From contig JAGXGA010000062.1 of the NCBI GenBank assembly GCA_024636975.1, positions 1 to 64,000 of the forward strand: DNA of 64,000 nucleotides, read 5' to 3'. Source of the DNA: Mariniphaga sp. GTDB lineage: Bacteria; Bacteroidota; Bacteroidia; Bacteroidales; Prolixibacteraceae. Below, one piece after another: positions 53,857 through 62,421 of this stretch (its first letter is position 1; each line of letters begins with the position of its first letter). The notes beneath the pieces are model-generated. The model was not told where the DNA came from and searched no databases. It saw only the letters and a program-made list of their open reading frames with translations. The translations under genes were made by a program, and so were the position numbers.

Positions 53857-56800
53857 ATGACAAAATTCACCTATATATTAAAATCATTCTTTCATTACCT
53901 GAAAGCCAATCTGCTGGTTGCGCTCGGTGTGGCAATAAGTACAATGGTGCTCACCGGATCGCTGATAATTGGTGATTCTGTTCGGCACAGCCTTGAGCAG
54001 GCCACCTACTACCGCCTCGGGGAAATGACCCATTTGGTTGCCGTTACCGAGCGGTACTTCAGGCAGGAAATGGCCGCAGAAATGGAAGCCGGCAACCCGG
54101 AAATTCACGCAGCGCCTGTCCTGTTGCTCGAAGGTGTGGCTGTTGCCGATGGTGGGCAATACCGCGTTAACCGGGTACAGGTGGTGGGGGTTGATAATCG
54201 TTTCGAAACAATAGCCGGCAGCAGCATCTACTCTGAATTAAAGGGAAATGAAATTATTATCAGCCGTAACCTTGCTGAACGGCTGAATGCAACCGAAGGT
54301 GACAATATTCTGGTAAGGGTAAAAAAAGCCAGCCTGATTCCCTTGAATGCTCCTTTTGTGTCGGATGAAGAAACAAGCGTTTCACTGCGCGCAGAAATTA
54401 AGAAGATTGTTGACAAGGAAGAAATGGGCAGGTTCAGCATTAAAACTTCCCAGACTGCCCCTTACAACATATTTATTGCACTCGAAAGGATGAACCAGCT
54501 GATGGAATTTGAAGGTAAAGCAAATCATATACTGGTAAACTCCAATCTTTCTGCAAAGGAGGTGCAACAATCGGTAAGTAACAGTTTAACCCCTGCTGAT
54601 GCCGGATTAAAATTGAAGCACATCGATGCTTCCAGTGAAGTTGAAATTGCTACCGAGCGGGTTTTTATGGAGCCCAAAGTTGCGCAGGTGCTGGAACAAA
54701 TGCCGGGAGCAACCCCAATGATTACCTATTTTGTAAATGGAATAGCAGTCCAGGAAGAAATTACAGGCAAAGCCAATGGCGAAGACGGAGATAATGGAGA
54801 AGAAGAATTGAGGGAGATTCCGTACTCCTTTGTTTCGTCACTGAGCGAAAAGCAGTTGGCCGATAATGAGATCATCCTGACTCAGTGGGCTGCCAGTGAT
54901 CTGGAGGTAAGACCGGGTGATTCCATCAAAATTAAATACCTGGAGATTGGACCGCTGCGTCAGTTAATTGAGCGTGAAGCTGTTTTTATGCTGACGGAAA
55001 TTGTACCCATGACTTCTGTCTGGGTTGATTCCACCCGTATGCCCTGGTTGCCGGGGCTATCAGATGCCGGCCACTGCCGCGAATGGGATGCCGGTGTTCC
55101 TATTAACCTCGATGCCATTCGCGACAAGGACGAAGCCTATTGGGATGAATGGAAAGGGACGCCAAAAGCTTTCATTTCATTAAATAAAGCGAAGGAAATT
55201 TGGGAGAACCGTTTTGGGGTATATACAGCAGTACGCTATCCGGTTGAAGCATTTAATGAACAGGAATACCAGAAAGTCTTTTCTCAGAATATCCGGCCTG
55301 CTGACCTGGGAATGGCGGTGGAACCTATCCGGGAGCAGGGAATTACGGCCGCACGAAATGGAACCGATTTCAGCGGGTTGTTTATCGGACTTAGCTTTTT
55401 TCTCCTTGCTGCAGCCATTATTCTTACGGCACTCCTTTTTCGGTTTAATCTCGAAACCCGTTCTGCGGAAGTGGGAATATTATCGGCACTGGGATTTAGG
55501 GAAAAACAGGTTCGGGGAATATTTCTCTGGGAAGGATTTGTTGTTGCCCTTGTTGGCGGAATACTGGGGCTTGTTCTTTCGGTGTTTTATACATCGGCTG
55601 TTTTTCAGATCCTGAATACATTGTGGTTCGACATTGTTCGCACCAACGTGTTGCTTATAAATATTAACCCGGCGACTTTGATAATGGGACTGGTAATCAG
55701 TCTGTCGATTTCTCTGGGTGCAATTTATTTCTCTATATACAGGTATCAGAAGCGTAAAACAGCCGAACTGCAAAAGCGCACGGGTACCGAATTAAAGAAA
55801 AGTAAGCGTATCGCATTGGATATCCTGATGTGGGGATTGCTGATTGCACCGGTATTCCTGCTTCTGATGCAGTTAATGAGTGCCTCTGAATTAAACCCGA
55901 TGCTGTTCTTTTTATCGGGAGGGTTATTGCTAAGCGGTTTACTCCTGGCAATACGGAAAATGCTGGTGGGAATGGAGGCGAATAAAACAGGTAAAGTAAG
56001 GCTTCACAGGCTTTCTCAATTAAACCTGTCACGCAATTTAGGACGTTCAATTACTGTAATCGTTTTATTTGCCCTGGGAACATTCCTGGTTATATCTACC
56101 GGATCGTATAAACTTGATTTGTTTGCCAATTCCGAAAACAAATCAAGCGGAACAGGGGGGTTTCTCTATTTTGCTGAAACCACAATGCCGGTGCTGTTTA
56201 ATATAAACGACAGCACAAGGCGAATGGACGAAGGAATTTTCGAAGATTTCAATGCAGTGCAGTTCCGCCAGGTGGAAGGCGATGATGCCAGCTGTCTGAA
56301 CCTGAACCGCATTGAACAGCCGGCTGTTCTGGGTGTCGATCCTGAAGCTTTAAGCGGACGGTTCTCATTTGCCACACAATCAAAGGAAATTAACGAGGAA
56401 GACCTGTGGCTGGCACTGAATGATACCCTTAACGATGGCTCAATTCCTGCCATTGCCGATCAGACAGTCATTCAATGGGGATTGGGTAAAAAAATAGGCG
56501 ATGAACTGCTGTACCAGAACGAAAAAGGCGATACGATCAGGTTAAGGCTCATTGCCGGAACTACACCATCCGTTTTTCAGGGATATATTATTATCTCAAA
56601 CAGGCATTTTCTTGATAACTATCCTTCAAGCAGCGGGTCGGGTGTATTTCTTATTGATGGCGGGCCTGAAAATTCAGAACAGATTGGTGAAGAGCTGAAT
56701 TCAGTATTTCGCGACTACGGGTGGGAAATGGAATCAACGGCTAAGCGGCTGGTAGAATTTTATTCAGTTACCAATACCTATTTAAGCATTTTCCTTGCAC

Positions 56801-57159
56801 TGGGTGCACTAGGTATGCTTCTTGGAACAATTGGACTGGCAATAATTTTAGCACGCACCATACTTGAACGCCGGCACGAAATTGCCCTCATGCAGGCAAT
56901 CGGGTTCAGAAACCGGCAGCTCTTCCAATTGCTGGTGAATGAATACCTGCTTTTGCTGGCCGCAGGAGTATTGACCGGTTTTATTACTGCTGTGGTGGCA
57001 ACGCTGCCTTCGTTTATATCATCCAACACCGACGCATCACTGGGTACTGTGGCCATTATAACCGGTCTTATCCTGATCAACGGCACTATCTGGATTGCCG
57101 GGCTGAGTTGGTTTTCCCTCAGGAGAAAAAAATTAATTACCGGCCTGAGGGTGGAGTGA
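53857..57159 (+). CDS. large FtsX-like ABC permease
   Basis: 1100 residues, long for the family. One membrane segment near the N-terminus precedes a large periplasmic domain (to about residue 500). A block of three TM segments with the FtsX signature (VGILSALGFREKQVRGIFLWEGF) follows, then a further TM pair, a second periplasmic domain, and a final FtsX block (EIALMQAIGFRNRQLFQLLVNEYLLLL). It therefore holds two FtsX domains in one chain, a fused pair. A TTG six bases upstream is a less likely start. It partners with the ATPase just upstream. Confidence 0.88.
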   Translation: MTKFTYILKSFFHYLKANLLVALGVAISTMVLTGSLIIGDSVRHSLEQATYYRLGEMTHLVAVTERYFRQEMAAEMEAGNPEIHAAPVLLLEGVAVADGGQYRVNRVQVVGVDNRFETIAGSSIYSELKGNEIIISRNLAERLNATEGDNILVRVKKASLIPLNAPFVSDEETSVSLRAEIKKIVDKEEMGRFSIKTSQTAPYNIFIALERMNQLMEFEGKANHILVNSNLSAKEVQQSVSNSLTPADAGLKLKHIDASSEVEIATERVFMEPKVAQVLEQMPGATPMITYFVNGIAVQEEITGKANGEDGDNGEEELREIPYSFVSSLSEKQLADNEIILTQWAASDLEVRPGDSIKIKYLEIGPLRQLIEREAVFMLTEIVPMTSVWVDSTRMPWLPGLSDAGHCREWDAGVPINLDAIRDKDEAYWDEWKGTPKAFISLNKAKEIWENRFGVYTAVRYPVEAFNEQEYQKVFSQNIRPADLGMAVEPIREQGITAARNGTDFSGLFIGLSFFLLAAAIILTALLFRFNLETRSAEVGILSALGFREKQVRGIFLWEGFVVALVGGILGLVLSVFYTSAVFQILNTLWFDIVRTNVLLININPATLIMGLVISLSISLGAIYFSIYRYQKRKTAELQKRTGTELKKSKRIALDILMWGLLIAPVFLLLMQLMSASELNPMLFFLSGGLLLSGLLLAIRKMLVGMEANKTGKVRLHRLSQLNLSRNLGRSITVIVLFALGTFLVISTGSYKLDLFANSENKSSGTGGFLYFAETTMPVLFNINDSTRRMDEGIFEDFNAVQFRQVEGDDASCLNLNRIEQPAVLGVDPEALSGRFSFATQSKEINEEDLWLALNDTLNDGSIPAIADQTVIQWGLGKKIGDELLYQNEKGDTIRLRLIAGTTPSVFQGYIIISNRHFLDNYPSSSGSGVFLIDGGPENSEQIGEELNSVFRDYGWEMESTAKRLVEFYSVTNTYLSIFLALGALGMLLGTIGLAIILARTILERRHEIALMQAIGFRNRQLFQLLVNEYLLLLAAGVLTGFITAVVATLPSFISSNTDASLGTVAIITGLILINGTIWIAGLSWFSLRRKKLITGLRVE

Positions 57160-57259
57160 AAATGCTGTGGATTTTAATCGAACTACAGCATTTAAATTTC
57201 AGTTTAAATTTCACCTTACCGGCTTTCATTTTTTTAAAATCCCACAGGATGATAATGGT

Positions 57260-57442
57260 TCAATCCTCAACCCTGATGGCAGTTCTGACCTGATTTGCTA
57301 TTTCATCTGTTACAGTTACATCATGCACTTTTTGTGCATGGTCAGAAACCTGTGCCATCAGTTCCTCTTCTGATTCGGACCGAACAACTGCGTCACAATC
57401 AAATCCCAGATCGTGACAACGATCGACTTTTACTTGTGCCAT
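57260..57442 (-). CDS. DUF1059 small stress-type protein
   Basis: 60 residues: AQVKVDRCHDLGFDCDAVV, then ESEEELMAQVSDHAQKVHDV, matching DUF1059 (small Cys-containing proteins of unknown role). It has a strong Shine-Dalgarno sequence AGGAGG eight bases before the ATG, unusual for this genome. It converges with the permease gene and lies divergent from the DUF1328 gene, with the palindromic element between them. Confidence 0.85.
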   Translation of the reverse strand: MAQVKVDRCHDLGFDCDAVVRSESEEELMAQVSDHAQKVHDVTVTDEIANQVRTAIRVED

Positions 57443-57612
57443 ATATTATTCCTCCTATGATAAATTGTTTATTTATATGTTGATACAAGTTAAACTAATC
57501 CGAAATATAAATCAATAGAAAAGGATAAAATAATCTTAATTTTGAATTTATATCCCTATACGCATAATAATTCAGAGGTTTTAATACTAACAGTATAGAG
57601 ATAAGATAGACC

Positions 57613-57744
57613 TTCGCCTGACTAAACTCAATGTAAACTCAATATAAACTCAATATTAACTCAATGTAAATTCAATTATAATTGAATTTACATTGAGTTA
57701 ATACTGAGTAAACACTGAATTAATATTAAGTTTGATCAGGCGAA
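57613..57744. repeat. palindromic array of ten 11-bp units with 9-bp clamps (element 2)
   Basis: Units from 57624 to 57733 are the same type as element 1 (aaactcaatgt, aaactcaatat, then taattgaattt, acattgagtta and so on). The symmetry centre is at 57678/57679. The array is flanked by a perfect inverted repeat TTCGCCTGA (57613-57621) / TCAGGCGAA (57736-57744). The left half is 54/55 identical to element 1. It lies between the divergent DUF1059 and DUF1328 genes. The rest of 57443-58066 shows no gene. Confidence 0.9.
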
Positions 57745-57994
57745 AAACCCTTCCGATCATTTCTTTATGTAGAATAATTACATTTCTCACAAGGAATTAT
57801 ATTATGATTCCCTTGACGTTGAATCTGTAGAAAAAATACCTCACATTGTGGATTAATGGTTATAATACTTTAAAAGTATATTCAACTAAAATTATTTGAT
57901 TATGGAATCATGCTTTATTCATTCAAAATATAATATTTTGTTTATCAATAGAATATGAATATTTAATTAGAATTTCTAAAGGTATTTTAGAAAC

Positions 57995-58020
57995 TTCCCA
58001 TTGCTAATGTCGAATGGGAA
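57995..58020. promoter_or_regulatory. inverted repeat upstream of the DUF1328 gene
   Basis: TTCCCATT-N10-AATGGGAA is a perfect 8-bp inverted repeat, 46 bases before the ATG at 58067. It may be an operator or a 5' leader hairpin. Confidence 0.4.
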
Positions 58021-58066
58021 TGATCATTGAATTTTTACTGCCATTAATTAAAAGGAGAAATTAATT

Positions 58067-58225
58067 ATGATTGGATGGATTATCGCAGCCTTAATAGGTG
58101 CATTTCTTTTCGCGTTACTTGGATTTACCGGCATTGCAAAAGGTTTTGCCGCAATTGCCAAGATATTGTTTTATATATTTCTGGTTGTATTAGTAATAGT
58201 TTTAGTTATGAACTTTGTGGGTTGA
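58067..58225 (+). CDS. DUF1328 small membrane protein
   Basis: 52 residues with two membrane helices: IIAALIGAFLFALLGFTGIAKG and IAKILFYIFLVVLVIVLVM. The GFTGIAKGFAAIAKILF core is the DUF1328 (YtjA) pattern. It has a strong ribosome binding site (aaaggagaaa) six bases before the ATG. Members are induced in stress or stationary phase in several bacteria; the role is unknown. It precedes an SDR gene of general-stress type by 126 bp. Confidence 0.88.
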   Translation: MIGWIIAALIGAFLFALLGFTGIAKGFAAIAKILFYIFLVVLVIVLVMNFVG

Positions 58226-58351
58226 GATAAATTATTCCCTTAACAATGAAATGTTTATCTTGATTTGAAGCATAATTTATTAATTGGTAGTTAAGTGAAT
58301 ACCCATAATTAAATATTTGTGCTATTTTAAACACAGAAAGCGATTTAACAA

Positions 58352-59218
58352 ATGGTTGAATATCAGAAGGCATCGGAAAACATTGGTAGACAGACCCAGG
58401 ATTTGCCCGGTAGCGAACATAAAATGGATCCAAAGCCTGTTTATATAACGGAAGAATATAAAGGCTCCGGTAAACTGCTTAATAAAGTGGCTTTAATAAC
58501 CGGAGGTGATTCAGGCATTGGCCGTGCAGTAGCTGTGCATTATGCCCGGGAGGGCGCTGATGTAGCAATTGTTTATCTGAAAGAAGACAAAGATGCAGAA
58601 GAAACAAAGCAACTTGTAGAAAAGGAAGGGAAGCAATGCCTTTTGTTGCGTGGCGATTTAAAAAGTCGTGAATTTTGTAAGTCAGCAGTTGAAAAGACGG
58701 TTGAGCAGTTTGGCACAATTAATATTCTGGTGAACCATGCCGGAGAACAACATCCGTCCAAAGGTTTCGAAGAACTTGATCTGGATTTGATGGAGCAAAC
58801 CTTCAGAACAAACATATTTGCCATGTATTATCTTACAAAGCCGGCAATGAAGTATTTGAAGGAAGGTGACAGCATAATTACCACGACGAGTGTAACTGCC
58901 TATGAGGGAAGCCCCAGGTTTCTTGATTATGCAGCTACCAATGGTGCGATTGCGTCTTTCACGCGGTCGCTGGCAAAAAATCTTTCCAAAAAGAAAATCA
59001 GGGTAAATGGTGTAGCTCCGGGTCCTATCTGGACTCCGCTTATCCCCGCTACATTCACCGATGAAGAAGTAGAAAAGTTTGGTAAAAATGTACCAATGGA
59101 ACGGGCAGGGCAACCCTGTGAAGTTGCCCCCTGCTATGTATTTTTAGCTTCTGAAGATGCTTCATACATGACAGGGCAGGTTTTACACCCTGATGGAGGA
59201 AAATCAATGCAAAGTTAA
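58352..59218 (+). CDS. short-chain dehydrogenase/reductase with altered catalytic motif
   Basis: 288 residues of the YghA / general-stress SDR subfamily. The N-terminal tail (QTQDLPGSEHKMDPKP) and NAD(P) motif TGGDSGIGRAVA are present, and HAGEQHPS replaces the usual NAAEQHP. The catalytic motif reads YAATN instead of YxxxK: codon AAT encodes asparagine where lysine is required. SDR proton relay should therefore be impaired. The remaining fold, including GVAPGPIWTPL, is intact. It probably still binds nucleotide; a sequencing error (AAA or AAG to AAT) cannot be excluded. Confidence 0.88.
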   Translation: MVEYQKASENIGRQTQDLPGSEHKMDPKPVYITEEYKGSGKLLNKVALITGGDSGIGRAVAVHYAREGADVAIVYLKEDKDAEETKQLVEKEGKQCLLLRGDLKSREFCKSAVEKTVEQFGTINILVNHAGEQHPSKGFEELDLDLMEQTFRTNIFAMYYLTKPAMKYLKEGDSIITTTSVTAYEGSPRFLDYAATNGAIASFTRSLAKNLSKKKIRVNGVAPGPIWTPLIPATFTDEEVEKFGKNVPMERAGQPCEVAPCYVFLASEDASYMTGQVLHPDGGKSMQS

Positions 59219-59315
59219 AATAAGATTTGAAGGCTAGTCCTCAAGTTTACCCCCCAAGTAATTGTTATTGATATCCATTCCTTATTATAGAAATGGAATT
59301 TGCAAGATGATTATG

Positions 59316-59356
59316 AAAAAGTCCGGAAGGTTTAAAACACCATTTCCGGACTTTTT
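59316..59356. terminator. bidirectional terminator between SDR and isomerase genes
   Basis: aaaaagtccggaa / ttccggacttttt form a perfect 13-bp stem with A and T tracts at either end, between convergent genes. Confidence 0.85.
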
Positions 59357-59389
59357 GCTTTTTGGTATTTAATAGATCAGTGAATGGGA

Positions 59390-60292
59390 TTAATAGCCCC
59401 ACTGCTGGATTATTGCAAGATTCTCCTGCATGCATTCCATAGGCGATTTCCCCTGGTAAGCCTCCTGTTCAATCACAAATAATTCAGAGCCCATTTCCCT
59501 GGCCATATCGGTAACATCCTTTGCACCTACAACACCTTCTCCGAGTATCGTGCTTTCAAATCCTTCTCCGTTTTCAGAGCGGATCATATCTTTTACATGA
59601 ATATTGTCGTAGCGGCCCGGGTATTTTCCCAAAACATCTTTTGCCCTTGCACCGGCTATATACATGTTACCCATGTCGAGTTGCATAACTACTTTATCTG
59701 CGTCGGTATTTTTCATCATCAGGTCGAATATCTTTTCACCATTCAGTTCTTCGCTGAATTCAAAATCATGGTTATGGTATCCAAAACGCATCCCCGACTT
59801 TTTGCATAATTCACCACATTCATTAAATACCTCCATGAATCGCATCAGATCGTCGTAGGTTTGTCTTAAGCTTTCATCCAGCCATGGACTTACAACATAT
59901 TGCTGGCCCATATATGCGGCATCATCTACTAATTTTTTCCATTCATCAGTGAATTCCTGTTGCTGTTCATTCCAATGGTTTTTATTCAGCACCGTATGGC
60001 CCGATGGCATCATAATTCCCAGGTCATTCAGCACCTTTTTGAACTCTTCTGCTGTCCATCCGTAAAATTTATGATCGACATAGTTGGCATGTTCCACATG
60101 GGTATATCCCATTTCTGCCAGACCTTTAAGCGTTCCCTGCGGGTCATTTTTCATCGCATCGCGCACGCTGTAGAGCTGCAGGGCAACTACTCTTTCATTA
60201 TTTCTGCCGGAGCATGCAAGGCCGGGTACGATTGCAACGGCGGTGGCTGCCATTCCACTTGTTTTTAAGAAATTCCTTCTTGATGTTTTCAT
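59390..60292 (-). CDS. Tat-exported sugar-phosphate isomerase/epimerase-like protein
   Basis: 300 residues. MKTSRRNFLKTSGMAATAVAIVPGLACSG is a Tat signal (SRRNFLK) with a possible lipobox cysteine (GLACSG). The rest is a xylose-isomerase-like TIM barrel: VALQLYSVRD, MGYTHVEHANY, FGYHNHDFEF, MQLDMGNMYIAG and IHVKDM, in which His, Glu and Asp residues provide the metal site. Such proteins isomerise or epimerise sugars in Bacteroidota carbohydrate metabolism; the substrate is not known. It stands alone. Confidence 0.85.
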   Translation of the reverse strand: MKTSRRNFLKTSGMAATAVAIVPGLACSGRNNERVVALQLYSVRDAMKNDPQGTLKGLAEMGYTHVEHANYVDHKFYGWTAEEFKKVLNDLGIMMPSGHTVLNKNHWNEQQQEFTDEWKKLVDDAAYMGQQYVVSPWLDESLRQTYDDLMRFMEVFNECGELCKKSGMRFGYHNHDFEFSEELNGEKIFDLMMKNTDADKVVMQLDMGNMYIAGARAKDVLGKYPGRYDNIHVKDMIRSENGEGFESTILGEGVVGAKDVTDMAREMGSELFVIEQEAYQGKSPMECMQENLAIIQQWGY

Positions 60293-60943
60293 TTTTTATT
60301 GGTTTAACAGATTCGAAATTAATTTATGGAAAAATTATTTGAATATGGAAAGAATTTTTCAATCTGCAAATTATTTAAAAACCTTAATTTGATGTACACT
60401 TTTACTGGAAGCAGTCGTATAAGTCCACAGTGAGCATAAGATTGAATTTTGGAGGTTTCTAAAAAACAGGCTTTATTTTGAATCTTACTGTAATTTTAAA
60501 CGCATTTGGTTTGCAGAATAGATAAATGATTTTTGTTTTATAAAAACAAATAAGAAGTTTAATTAACGGCTTTATCCATTGGAAGAAGCTGTTTATTTAA
60601 TCAACGTTAAGCAAATGTTAAAAGACATGGATGTCTCCTTCTTGCTGCAAATACTGTAAAACACTAATTTTAATAGCATGATAAATATTGCATAATTAGT
60701 TGTAAATTAGAGGTGTATTTTAATGTGAATACTTCACTGCCTGTTTTGCTGACACTAACTTATTTGTGTTTTTTCGTTTTTCAAAAAACATATTCTGCGG
60801 CATAAAATGGCACTTTTAGATGATTTTGATTAGTTCTTATCAAATTCTTGTTAGTACATTTACGACTCTTGAAAAAAAATATATGGTTCTTACCTATTGA
60901 GGGGCATTTATAACATAGGATAATTAAACATATCAATAATATA
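60293..60943. other. 651-bp intergenic region before the V-ATPase operon
   Basis: No coding region, RNA gene or repeat was recognised. It is AT-rich. The nearest promoter-like sequence is TACATTTA around 60855-60862, which lacks a well-spaced -33 box. It is presumably the divergent promoter region of the isomerase and V-ATPase operons. Confidence 0.4.
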
Positions 60944-61558
60944 ATGGATTCAAAAATTCAACAGTTAACTGATACCATCTATAAGGAGGGTCTTCAAAAA
61001 GCACGTGATGAGGAGGTTGCTATTTTAAATGAAGCAAAAGAAAAAGCTGCCCGCATTGAACGTGATGCACAGAAAGAAGCTGAACGAATTTTGGCGGAAG
61101 CCGGTGAGAAAGCACGTGAGCTTAAAAAGCAGGTGGATTCCGAGATTAAAATGACAATGAACCAGGCAGTTTCGGCTATGAAGCAGGAAATTACCTCTTT
61201 AATTACGATGAAAGTAATTCAACCTTCTGTGAAAGATTTGTTTTCAGATAAGAATTATTTGCAGACATTAATTTCCACAGTGGTCAAAGGTTGGTTGGAA
61301 AAAGAAAGCTTCGATCTGAAGGTTATTCTTCCGGAGTCCGACAGAGGGAAATTGGATACGTATTTTAAGAACAACCTTGCAAAAGAACTTAATCGTGGCC
61401 TTGAAGTCACTTTTTCTCAGAATGTGAAATCAGGATTTAAAATTGGCCCTGCCGATGGAGGGTACCTGATTAGTTTTACAGATGAGAATTTTATGAATTT
61501 CCTGAAAGGATATTTACGGCCAAAGACAAGCCAAATGCTTTTTGAGGAGGGGAAATGA
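60944..61558 (+). CDS. V-type ATP synthase subunit E
   Basis: 204 residues. The N-terminal half is a long charged helix (IQQLTDTIYKEGLQKARDEEVAILNEAKEKAARIERDAQKEAERILAEA in part), which forms the peripheral stalk with subunit G/H. The C-terminal globular part ends YLRPKTSQMLFEEGK. It opens the V-ATPase operon and overlaps the DUF2764 gene by 4 bases. In Bacteroidota this complex pumps sodium ions or protons. Confidence 0.87.
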   Translation: MDSKIQQLTDTIYKEGLQKARDEEVAILNEAKEKAARIERDAQKEAERILAEAGEKARELKKQVDSEIKMTMNQAVSAMKQEITSLITMKVIQPSVKDLFSDKNYLQTLISTVVKGWLEKESFDLKVILPESDRGKLDTYFKNNLAKELNRGLEVTFSQNVKSGFKIGPADGGYLISFTDENFMNFLKGYLRPKTSQMLFEEGK

Positions 61559-62421
61559 ACAAACGAAAGTATTACTACCTTATAGCAGGTTTACCTGATT
61601 TAATTCCTGACGATAAAAAGTTAACTTTTTCATCGGTACAGCTACGGGATTATCTGGAGGAGAATCTTCATCCTTCAGATTTTGAACTGGTAAAATTGTT
61701 TTACCTGCCGTGGGATCATGAGAACCTGTTAAAGCTTTTGTATAAAGAAAAGTTTGAGTGGGATGAAAGGGGTAATTATTCGATGGAACTATTAGAGCAA
61801 CTTGCCGACAGGAAGCAGTTTGAAATGCTTGAACTTGACATTTTTCCCGAATACCTTGTAGAATTTCTCGAGATATTTCATGATGATGAAGAAGATTTCG
61901 CGAAATCTGAAAGCGTTAAAAAGCTAACTGAGGGGTGGTATAATCATTTGTTGTCTTCCGGCAATGAATTTATCAGGGAATTTGCTGCCTTTAAAATGAA
62001 CATGGCTAACATAATGCTTGCCTTAAACGGACGCAAGCACGATATTCCGTTTGAAAGTGCAATTATCGGGGATGACGAAGTAACCCTTGCACTTAAAAAA
62101 AGCAGGTCGCGTGATTTTGGCCTGGCGAATGAAATTAATGACATCGAGAACATCATACAGATATTTGAAGTTGACAATATTCTTGACAGGGAACTTCGAC
62201 TGGACAGTCATTTTTGGCATTTCCTCGATGAAATAACTTTCTTTAATTATTTTACCATTGAACGTATTCTGGCTTTCGTTCAGAAACTGTTCATTGCCGA
62301 ACGCTGGTATAAACTCGATAAGGAAAAGGGACAACAGATATTTAAACAGCTATTGGATGAGTTACAATCAAATTTTGAATTTCCTGAAGAATTCGCAATA
62401 ACCTATGGAAAAAGAAAATAG
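61555..62421 (+). CDS. DUF2764 family protein of the V-ATPase operon
   Basis: 288 residues starting MNKRKYYYLIAGLPDLIPDD, as in the DUF2764 family that is restricted to V-ATPase operons of Bacteroidota and relatives. It is helical and acidic; by position and fold it may replace subunit C, the central-stalk connector, which is otherwise missing from such operons, but this is inference. It overlaps subunit E by 4 bases and subunit A by 17. Confidence 0.8.
   Translation: MNKRKYYYLIAGLPDLIPDDKKLTFSSVQLRDYLEENLHPSDFELVKLFYLPWDHENLLKLLYKEKFEWDERGNYSMELLEQLADRKQFEMLELDIFPEYLVEFLEIFHDDEEDFAKSESVKKLTEGWYNHLLSSGNEFIREFAAFKMNMANIMLALNGRKHDIPFESAIIGDDEVTLALKKSRSRDFGLANEINDIENIIQIFEVDNILDRELRLDSHFWHFLDEITFFNYFTIERILAFVQKLFIAERWYKLDKEKGQQIFKQLLDELQSNFEFPEEFAITYGKRK

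Noticed and set aside
58682-59113. 143-codon minus-strand frame inside the SDR gene
   Set aside because: It is a shadow of a conserved coding region on the plus strand.
60293-60943. Possible RNA gene in the long gap before the V-ATPase operon
   Set aside because: No tRNA-like, riboswitch-like or strong hairpin structure was found on either strand.
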